Shown here piece by piece: positions 6,703-11,720 of a DNA stretch of 11,720 nucleotides. The notes under the pieces were generated by a model, which was given only the letters and a program-made list of their open reading frames with translations, had not been told where the DNA came from and did not search any database. A program made the translations under genes and the position numbers. Origin of the DNA: Bermanella sp047628755 (GTDB taxonomy: Bacteria > Pseudomonadota > Gammaproteobacteria > Pseudomonadales > Oceanobacteraceae); the NCBI GenBank assembly GCA_047628755.1, contig JBLHVV010000100.1:1-11720 (forward strand), given 5' to 3'. Position 1 is the stretch's first letter. Each line of letters opens with the position of its first letter.

Positions 6703-7544
6703 AGATACCTCTATTGCATGCCCTTTCGTTTACATTCCATATTTTGAGCTTAGTACAGTTTTTTAAAGATGGTAATGGTTTGTTTAATTTAATTGCTACT
6801 TATATGTTCATAATCTTACTGAAAATATGACCTGCAATGTTGTTTAAAGGCAGTGTTATATCCCCTATTCCCAGTGCTGCGGGCAACTTTCTCTTAGTCT
6901 GGCGTTTTGTTGTATTGTTGTATTCGGTTGCGAAACTGTCAAATTATCGCTTAACGGGTCGACTGAATATTTCTCCCGTTCATTACCATGACATCGATCC
7001 TTACAATGTGGCACTGCAAAATTTTTCCTATTTCTCCCAGACCTATAAACCAAAGTACCGAGGAGTTCTCCTTTAAAATACACGTTTTCGCCATCTGTAA
7101 GATGGCCCCGTTTAAGTTACCATCACCAGCATTGGCGGCGCCCAAAAGCGAATTGAAGTTATATTTAGCTGAAAACTCAGATTTGAACAAGGGGGTATCC
7201 AAATAGTGAAATTCAAGGCCGTTGATAGCGTCTATTTATCTGCCTACCCATATCAATACTTATTGAAGCCGCAGGGCATTGCTAGCTGATTCTATGAGAA
7301 TGCCATGAATAGAGTCGTTTGGGAGGGTTGGCCTAACCATTGACTCTCTGTCTCGCGATTACATACCTATTGGCACAAGAACGTGAATACGGCAGGTTAA
7401 GTCAGATAGGCAGTAAATCTTGCCAAATCTGTATTTGCGGCGCGGCTTATTTTAATTTGATATTAATCTTAGCTTCTTCAACTAAAGCTTTTGCCATTAA
7501 CTCTGGTATATAATTACTTGATCATCGATAGAACTATCTTCAGG
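6703..7544. other. Gene-free stretch: AT-rich leader plus decayed or foreign DNA
   Basis: No intact gene is supportable in these 842 bp. Bases 6721-6840 are AT-rich (about 28% GC by hand count), as expected for the leader of the STAS gene. Bases about 6841-7440 average about 43% GC, like coding DNA, but every frame is broken by stops. The longest open runs are 70-85 codons, overlap each other on both strands, and lack ribosome sites. On the minus strand one frame can be followed through three stops from about 7440 to 6951, which may be a decayed protein; I do not recognise its family. Bases 7441-7544 read like a continuation of the preceding CheA fragment. No terminal inverted repeats or transposase motifs were seen. 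Confidence 0.6.
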
Positions 7545-8285
7545 TTACATCTCTGTTATGGTAATTTCTGAATCCTCTATAACCCATTCAAAAATTTCAT
7601 CTATCTTAGCTCTATCAATATGCTTGGTTATTTTGATGTCCCAAGATAAATAGCAAAGCTCAGGGTTTAAGGTTGTTAGTGTGGGCAAACGATCAAAACT
7701 AGCGGTTATAGATATATTATTTTGACAAATCTCAGCTAACTGCCAAAACATTCTTGTAGGTTCGTTACCTGTCTGTAGAATGTTTTTTCTAGGTACAAAG
7801 TGAATATAATAGTCTTTACCGCTAATTGCTTTATTTTTTGTTTTATCTATATCTTCTTTATAGGATAATTTTTTTTCAGTTTTATTAATGGCTAATGTGC
7901 CATTAAGAATAGCTTCAAATTGTGCTTTCAAATCCAGTGACTTAGTGAAATCTGGGTCCCCACCTGACTGTAACTCTTGAATTAATGACCTCATACAATC
8001 AACGCTAATTAGCAGTAAATCGAGAATAGCTTGGGTGATGGTTCGGTTGCCACCTCTAATCTCATCTAGTAAAGTTTCTACTACATAAGTAAATTCGGCC
8101 ACCTGATTAAACCCAAATGTACTTGAACCACCTTTAATAGAACGAGCTGCACGAAATATAGTATTGATAACTTCATCATCGAGGGCCTCAATATCCATTT
8201 CGAGCAAACCTTCCTCCATGACATCGAGACCTTCGTAGCTTTCTTCATAAAAAACTTCATGAAACTGACTAAGATCAATACTCAT
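7545..8285 (-). CDS. Truncated CheA: P1-like domain with Arg at the phospho-His position, no kinase core
   Basis: The 246-residue protein matches the N-terminus of CheA. Residues 1-125 are a P1/Hpt domain (SQFHEVFYEESYEGLDVMEE, INTIFRAARSIKGGS, STFGF, VETLLDEIR). Residues about 155-246 are the second conserved segment found in some CheA proteins (VPRKNILQTGNEP, CYLSWDIKI, FEWVIEDSEITI). It then stops: the dimerisation helix pair, the ATP-binding domain and the CheW-like domain, about 400 further residues in a normal CheA, are absent. In the motif AAHSIKGG, E. coli CheA phosphorylates His48; here codon 48 is CGT, Arg, one base from CAT. The fragment should neither autophosphorylate nor accept phosphate at this site. 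The reading frame is intact from an ATG 4 nt after the cheY-like stop. It could be a recent pseudogene or a retained non-catalytic binding protein. Confidence 0.85.
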   Translation of the reverse strand: MSIDLSQFHEVFYEESYEGLDVMEEGLLEMDIEALDDEVINTIFRAARSIKGGSSTFGFNQVAEFTYVVETLLDEIRGGNRTITQAILDLLLISVDCMRSLIQELQSGGDPDFTKSLDLKAQFEAILNGTLAINKTEKKLSYKEDIDKTKNKAISGKDYYIHFVPRKNILQTGNEPTRMFWQLAEICQNNISITASFDRLPTLTTLNPELCYLSWDIKITKHIDRAKIDEIFEWVIEDSEITITEM

Positions 8286-8289
8286 AATA

Positions 8290-8652
8290 CTAACCCAGTA
8301 CCTTTTTAATGGTTGTTAACAATTGATCAGGGTTAAATGGTTTTACAATCCAGCCTGTGGCACCGGCTCTTTTACCTTCCATTCTTTTGTCTCCCGTTGA
8401 TTCTGTGGTTAACATCAAAATAGGTGTGAATTTGTATGGTCCTAGTTGTCGCAAGTTTTTACATAAGGTAATACCATCCATATTCGGCATATTCACATCA
8501 CTTAGAACAAGATCTACTGATTGCCCCTGTGCTAATTTCAGTGCTTCTACACCGTCATTAGCTTCGATTACGTCATGACCAGCGCCTTTAAGCGTAAAGC
8601 TAACCATTTGACGCATTGATGCTGAATCGTCAACTGCTAATATTTTGGCCAT
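8290..8652 (-). CDS. CheY-like single-domain response regulator
   Basis: A 120-residue stand-alone receiver. D8/D9 (AVDDSASMR), phospho-acceptor D52 (VLSDVNMPNMDG), T82/T83 and K104 (GWIVKPF) are all present, so it should be phosphorylated normally. There is no output domain, so it acts by protein binding. The GWIVKPF ending and SASMRQMV start resemble CheY proteins encoded in dedicated chemosensory operons, rather than the motor CheY of E. coli with a tyrosine in place of W101. The ATG at 8652 has a strong GAAGGGG 6 nt upstream. It lies between a STAS gene and the CheA fragment. Because that fragment lacks a kinase and the phospho-histidine, its phosphate must come from another kinase, perhaps a second CheA or the intact Hpt protein at 4319-4657. 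Confidence 0.92.
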   Translation of the reverse strand: MAKILAVDDSASMRQMVSFTLKGAGHDVIEANDGVEALKLAQGQSVDLVLSDVNMPNMDGITLCKNLRQLGPYKFTPILMLTTESTGDKRMEGKRAGATGWIVKPFNPDQLLTTIKKVLG

Positions 8653-8669
8653 TTAAAACCCCTTCACAA

Positions 8670-8951
8670 TTAATGGTTGTTGATCGCAAGATGTTTATCA
8701 ACTCCTAGCAACTTGGCTGTTGTCAATAGCTGATCAGATGGCGACTTCCAAAGAACATTACGTCCATCATTTTCGAGAGTTTGGTGAAAGCTCAAAAGAA
8801 GTTGCAAAGCAGATGTATCTATCTGCTCAACCTTTGATCCGTCTATTTCCACATCGAGTCCCGATTGAATTAGAGTTTCCATTTGGGTGTGCAGCTCCTC
8901 TGCTCTTATAATTGTGCACTTAGCACCTAGGTCTAATTGTTCGATATCCAT
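8670..8951 (-). CDS. STAS domain protein of the chemosensory block
   Basis: A 93-residue single STAS domain. The core motif VEQIDTSALQLLLSFHQTL has T46/S47 after D45, a possible phosphorylation site, and the SPSDQLLTTAKLLGVDKHL ending is typical of small STAS proteins encoded next to CheY and CheA. It is clearly distinct from the HsbA-like STAS protein at 6403-6702, with little identity beyond the motif. Its binding partner is unknown; small STAS proteins in chemosensory operons are poorly characterised. The ATG at 8951 is preceded by GGAAAGACA. The cheY-like gene follows after 17 nt, so the three genes of the block are likely one transcript, started somewhere in the 420-bp gap upstream or by read-through from fliJ. 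Confidence 0.85.
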   Translation of the reverse strand: MDIEQLDLGAKCTIIRAEELHTQMETLIQSGLDVEIDGSKVEQIDTSALQLLLSFHQTLENDGRNVLWKSPSDQLLTTAKLLGVDKHLAINNH

Positions 8952-9371
8952 TGTCTTTCCAACTGGGCATTTAATATACAGATTAGACGTTTCTAAACAG
9001 CTTGCTAGTTAGAAAAAAAGATTTATTTTTTAAGAGGTTTTAGTTATTTAAGGTCTATGGAATCGGAGTCTTAGATATAATAAATTTAAATAATGTGGAA
9101 AGATTGGCGGCTAATTACTAGTTAATATCAATATGCTATCGATGGTTAGTGAGTTTCAAGTTTTAAGGCTATTTAGCAAGGACTCTAATAACAGTTTTTA
9201 TAAAACGAGTAAGGTTAAATAGCTTAACAATTCAGCCTTCTCTCCCAACTTAATTAGTCCCCATGTGATACCCATCAAAATTTATATATCAGTATTTTTT
9301 TGTTTGATTTAGAAAAATTTATTAGCTAATTACAAAGAGCATGTTTGTTATTTGATAACATTTTTTAACAG
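8952..9371. other. AT-rich intergenic region between fliJ and the STAS-cheY block
   Basis: About 28% GC by hand count over 9001-9360, a normal non-coding composition for this window. It holds a nested hairpin at 9163-9227. A small AT-only hairpin (TGTTAT-TTG-ATAACA, 9346-9360) near the fliJ stop is followed by six T residues only on the plus strand, so it would not terminate fliJ. I found no sigma54 or sigma28 site for the STAS gene. No open frame here has a ribosome site and a recognisable product. Confidence 0.6.
9163..9227. other. Nested 65-nt hairpin in the fliJ-STAS gap
   Basis: Outer arms 9163-9175 and 9216-9227 pair over 12 bp with one bulged G (TTAAGGCTATTTA with TAAATAGCTTAA). Inside, ACTC (9182-9185) pairs with GAGT (9207-9210), and at the centre GTTTT-TAT-AAAAC forms another stem. 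Three coaxial stems in the same fold are more than expected by chance in AT-rich DNA, but no T-run follows on either strand, so it is not a classical terminator. It may be a structured RNA, a processing site or a protein-binding cruciform. Confidence 0.45.
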
Positions 9372-9827
9372 TTAATGCTCTGCATTTCGTAACCTATGAA
9401 GCTGAGAACCTATTTCATCTAGCATTTTTTGCATTTGTCTATCTTCTATTTTAACAGCTTGATTAATAAGTCTATCCTGAAGCTTTTGGTAACTTTTTAA
9501 GCGCTGATTTAAATCTTGGTAAATCCCTTTTGCACGCTCTAGTTGTTGCTTTAGGTGAAAGATTTGATTACTTTGCTGCACCATAGCATCATTAATCTGC
9601 AACATGAATGATTCAAACTGCTGAATTTCTAATCCTTTAACCCCCGTCTTACCTTTTTTTTTGAAGTTATTTTGGTATTCATTCTGATATTCTATCAGTG
9701 TCTTCTTTTTCTGGTTTTCTGATTCAATACTCTGTTGTAGCTGCCCCATGTATCCCATAGCTTCTTGCACTGCATTTTTTGCAATTTGAATAAGTGGCTG
9801 TATACGTTTAGCCCTCTGCCTTGTCAT
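9372..9827 (-). CDS. fliJ: FliJ, flagellar export chaperone / ATPase stalk protein
   Basis: FliJ is a small coiled-coil protein that fits into the FliI hexamer like the gamma stalk of F-ATPase and links it to the FlhA gate. The 151-residue protein is almost entirely predicted helical coiled coil, rich in Gln/Lys/Glu. It has the family pattern of a basic N-terminus (MTRQRAKRIQPL), a middle GVKGLEIQQFESFMLQINDA segment and a long C-terminal helix. It lies 46 nt after fliI; the ribosome site (AGGA about 12 nt from the ATG) is weak and distant. The gene contains a run of nine A residues on the coding strand (9654-9662) encoding three Lys. Identification rests on position, length and coiled-coil pattern, as FliJ is poorly conserved. 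Confidence 0.9.
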   Translation of the reverse strand: MTRQRAKRIQPLIQIAKNAVQEAMGYMGQLQQSIESENQKKKTLIEYQNEYQNNFKKKGKTGVKGLEIQQFESFMLQINDAMVQQSNQIFHLKQQLERAKGIYQDLNQRLKSYQKLQDRLINQAVKIEDRQMQKMLDEIGSQLHRLRNAEH

Positions 9828-9873
9828 TTATTATTTTTTTCCTGATCTATATCTCAATTAATTCACATTAATT

Positions 9874-11241
9874 TTAGTTTTTATTTTGGTTTTGGTTTTG
9901 GTTTTGGCGATTGGTTCCCATGGCTTCATTGATTATCATATTCAAGCCATCTTCACTGTCTTCTAATGAATGCGATTCATCTAAGCCTTGGGCTAAAAAT
10001 GACTTCATTACTGGTTGCAGACGCACCGCAAGATCTAGCTCAGGATTACTGCCTGCGCTGTAAGCACCAACACTAATTAGGTCTTTGTTTTCTTGATATA
10101 ACGAATATAAATATTTAAATTTTTGTGCCGCTTTTAAGGTTTCTGGCTTAACTATCTGTGGCATCGCTCGACTAATAGATGCTTCGATATCTATGGCTGG
10201 GTATTGCCCTTCTTCAGCCAATTTACGACTCAACACCACGTGACCGTCAAGTATGGCTCGAGCTGAATCTGCAATCGGATCTTGCAAGTCATCGCCCTCT
10301 GTTAGTACTGTATAAAATGCAGTAATAGAACCACCACCAGGGGGGCCATTACCCGTTCGCTCCACAAGTTTCGGAATTTTAGCAAATACAGACGGTGGAT
10401 ACCCTTTAGTCGCAGGAGGCTCGCCTACCGCTAGTGCAATTTCTCGTTGTGCTTGGCCGTAACGAGTAAGGCTATCCATAAGTAATAATACATTTTTACC
10501 TTTATCTCTAAAGTGCTCTGCTATGGCGGTGCTTAAAGATGCCGCCCTCATTCTCATCACTGGGCTGTCATCAGCAGGGGATGCCACCACAACCGCACGC
10601 TTTAATCCTTCTTCTCCAAGGATATCTTGAATAAATTCTTGAACCTCTCGACCCCTTTCTCCAACTAATCCTACTACGCATACGTCGGCATCAGTAAATC
10701 TAGTCATCATCCCTAGTAATACACTTTTACCAACACCAGAACCTGCAAATAAACCCAGCCTTTGACCACGACCGACAGTCAAAATTGAATTGATGGCTCT
10801 AATACCCACATTCATAGTTTCGCGGATAGGGGCCCGTTTCATTGGATTTATTATGGGCCTATCTAAATTAAGATTTTCGTTACTAATTAACTCTCCTAGG
10901 CCATCCAATGGTTTGCCAGCACCATTGAGCACTCGACCTAAAAGACAGTCTCCAGCAGGTATTTGATCACCGTCTAAAATTGGTGTCACTCTAGCCCCTG
11001 GTGAAAGTCCTTGCGTAGGCTCAATGGGCATTAAGAAAAAGCGTTCACGATCGAAGCCAACTACTTCGGCTTCAATTTCGTCATCCCCTTGAGCTACTTT
11101 GCATCTATCACCCACTTTTACCTTGCAACCTACCGCCTCCATGGTGAGACCAACCATTCTTGTTAACTGGCCGCTAACCACTGGCTCACATATAAAGTGA
11201 TCTTGTTTTGCAATCCAACGTAAAACATCTATATTACTCAT
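9874..11241 (-). CDS. fliI: FliI, flagellar export ATPase
   Basis: FliI is the hexameric ATPase of the flagellar type III export apparatus. From the chosen start the protein has 455 residues. It has an N-terminal beta-barrel domain, Walker A AGSGVGKS (166-173), GERGRE (194-199), Walker B VLLLMD (251-256), the SLTRYGQAQREIAL segment, and GYPPSVFAKIPKLVERTG, all typical of FliI. The end is unusual: after a normal C-terminus it carries a Gln/Asn tail encoded by four TTTTGG repeats. I chose the ATG at 11241, which overlaps the fliH stop by 8 nt. An ATG at 11268 in the same frame would add nine residues and overlap fliH by 35 nt, and neither start has a good ribosome site. Coupling to fliH translation is likely. 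Confidence 0.96.
   Translation of the reverse strand: MSNIDVLRWIAKQDHFICEPVVSGQLTRMVGLTMEAVGCKVKVGDRCKVAQGDDEIEAEVVGFDRERFFLMPIEPTQGLSPGARVTPILDGDQIPAGDCLLGRVLNGAGKPLDGLGELISNENLNLDRPIINPMKRAPIRETMNVGIRAINSILTVGRGQRLGLFAGSGVGKSVLLGMMTRFTDADVCVVGLVGERGREVQEFIQDILGEEGLKRAVVVASPADDSPVMRMRAASLSTAIAEHFRDKGKNVLLLMDSLTRYGQAQREIALAVGEPPATKGYPPSVFAKIPKLVERTGNGPPGGGSITAFYTVLTEGDDLQDPIADSARAILDGHVVLSRKLAEEGQYPAIDIEASISRAMPQIVKPETLKAAQKFKYLYSLYQENKDLISVGAYSAGSNPELDLAVRLQPVMKSFLAQGLDESHSLEDSEDGLNMIINEAMGTNRQNQNQNQNKN
9884..9907 (-). repeat. Hexanucleotide repeat encoding the FliI Gln-Asn tail
   Basis: TTTTGG is repeated four times without change (plus strand), encoding alternating Gln and Asn (QNQNQNQ) just before the fliI stop. 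The unit keeps the reading frame, so slippage would change tail length only. The rest of the FliI C-terminus upstream matches the family normally. Confidence 0.9.
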
Positions 11242-11720
11242 GAAGATCACTGCCGTCAGGCTGTTCATTTTTATCTGGTATGTCTAAATCGGAAGTCTTT
11301 TCTTCAATACTAAAGTCTTCTAAATCAGGACTGCCTGACTCAGCAATGAGCATTTCAGGCTCATCTGCTGCTACAGTTTCTTCCGTTACAGGTTCTTCTG
11401 AAGCTGTTTGTGCAGCCTCCTGTACAGCAACTTCCTCTGGTATATTCTCTGCTGTATCTTGAGGTTGAACTTCTGACACTTGTTCAAAGACTTTATCTTT
11501 CTCTTTCTCTTTCTCTGCTATTCCTTCAACTTCTTTTTGAGCTAATGCTAGTGCTGTATCCTTTTCTTTTTGCTCTTCAGCAGCGAGTATTTTAATATCG
11601 TCTAGCTGAGAAAAACCTAACTTAAGTTGCTCACCATATTGTTTGATTATAACGTTCCAGCGCTCACTTAATTGAAAGTCTATAGCGCTGTATCGACTAT
11701 TAATTTTACAACCACCGGCA
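11234..11720 (-). CDS. fliH: FliH, flagellar export ATPase regulator (5' end outside window)
   Basis: FliH dimerises, binds and restrains FliI, and docks the complex to FliN of the C-ring. Only the last 161 residues are in the window. The first part matches the conserved FliH C-terminus: GGCKINSRYSAIDFQLSERW, then EQLKLGF. Normal FliH proteins end soon after this point. Here about 115 more residues follow: a charged helical stretch rich in Glu/Lys/Gln (EKEKEKDK), then a very acidic, Pro/Thr/Ala-containing tail ending GSDLHE. The frame is continuous from the window edge to the TAA at 11234, so a GTG at 11479 is internal and not a separate gene. The stop overlaps the fliI start by 8 nt. The tail looks disordered and is unusual for the family. 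Confidence 0.88.
   Translation of the reverse strand, partial: AGGCKINSRYSAIDFQLSERWNVIIKQYGEQLKLGFSQLDDIKILAAEEQKEKDTALALAQKEVEGIAEKEKEKDKVFEQVSEVQPQDTAENIPEEVAVQEAAQTASEEPVTEETVAADEPEMLIAESGSPDLEDFSIEEKTSDLDIPDKNEQPDGSDLHE
11498..11515 (-). repeat. TTTCTC hexamer repeat in the fliH tail
   Basis: TTTCTC occurs three times in a row (plus strand), encoding alternating Glu-Lys (EKEKEK) in the non-conserved C-terminal extension of FliH. Like the fliI repeat it keeps frame, so both neighbouring genes end in length-variable, simple-sequence-coded tails. Confidence 0.8.

Noticed and set aside
6951..7202. 83-residue minus-strand open frame in the gap before the HsbA-like gene, with overlapping frames of similar length on the plus strand (6837-7076, 6988-7206)
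   Set aside because: No ribosome sites, no recognisable domain, and overlapping frames on both strands are equally long. Kept only as a possible remnant in the gap description.
7190..7290. Plus-strand phrase GGIQIVKF resembling GGIQIMKF in FliM
   Set aside because: Only eight residues match; the following sequence does not track FliM and the frame is bounded by stops on both sides. Likely coincidence.
9135..9165. Sigma28-like -10 (CGATA) with TAAA-type -35 before the STAS-cheY block
   Set aside because: Spacing between the two parts is about 14 rather than 11 and the -10 matches poorly; not a supportable FliA promoter.
9198..9275. 25-residue minus-strand small open frame with a hydrophobic end, overlapping the nested hairpin
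   Set aside because: No ribosome site before its ATG and no family recognised; a frame of this length is expected by chance in about 400 bp.
9346..9366. TGTTAT-TTG-ATAACA hairpin followed by six T residues on the plus strand
   Set aside because: Stem is nearly all A-T, and no plus-strand gene ends here. On the minus strand, where fliJ runs, there is no T-run after it.
1..11720. CRISPR arrays, tRNA or rRNA genes, complete insertion sequences, phage genes
   Set aside because: No regularly spaced repeats, no tRNA or rRNA-like sequence, and no transposase or integrase motifs were seen on either strand.

Overview
This window is part of a polar-flagellum gene cluster from a low-to-moderate GC gammaproteobacterium, probably marine and of the Pseudomonas/Oceanospirillum/Cellvibrio type. 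The support is the gene order fliHIJ ... fliK, fliLMNO, the Pseudomonas-like FliM, FliN and FliK sequences, a stress/flagella switch trio resembling Pseudomonas HsbA-HsbR-HptB, and two sigma54-type promoters, as in FleQ/FlrA-controlled polar flagella. Every gene I can support is on the minus strand, so transcription runs from high to low coordinates. Species cannot be named from the sequence alone.

Layout in transcription order. (1) 11720-9372: the 3' part of fliH, then fliI and fliJ, the ATPase complex of the flagellar export apparatus. (2) 9371-8952: a 420-bp AT-rich gap (about 28% GC by hand count) with a nested hairpin and no convincing gene. (3) 8951-7545: a three-gene signalling block, STAS protein, CheY-like receiver, and a 246-residue CheA N-terminal fragment. 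The fragment has lost the kinase, dimerisation and CheW domains, and its phospho-accepting histidine is an arginine. (4) 7544-6703: 842 bp without an intact gene. About 600 bp of it has coding-like GC (about 43%), unlike the other gaps, and looks like decayed or foreign DNA. (5) 6702-4319: hsbA-like STAS protein, hsbR-like receiver/PP2C phosphatase/serine kinase, and an Hpt protein with an intact histidine. (6) 4308-2860: a near-consensus sigma54 promoter, then fliK, then a rho-independent terminator at 2763-2790. (7) 2651-1: a consensus-matching sigma54 promoter followed by fliL, fliM, fliN and the start of fliO, which runs off the left edge.

How the genes work together. FliH-FliI-FliJ and FliO serve the export apparatus; FliK measures the hook; FliL supports the stator and motor; FliM and FliN form the switch/C-ring. 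In Pseudomonas the HptB-HsbR-HsbA relay passes a phosphorylation signal to a STAS protein that interacts with the anti-sigma factor FlgM, linking sensing to flagellar gene expression; placement inside the flagellar cluster fits that role here. The second block (STAS, CheY, CheA fragment) repeats the order STAS-receiver-Hpt. It looks like the surviving start of a chemosensory operon whose remainder has been lost, or a reduced, non-catalytic signalling module. This block, with its arginine-for-histidine change and the unexplained DNA after it, is the most unusual part of the window.
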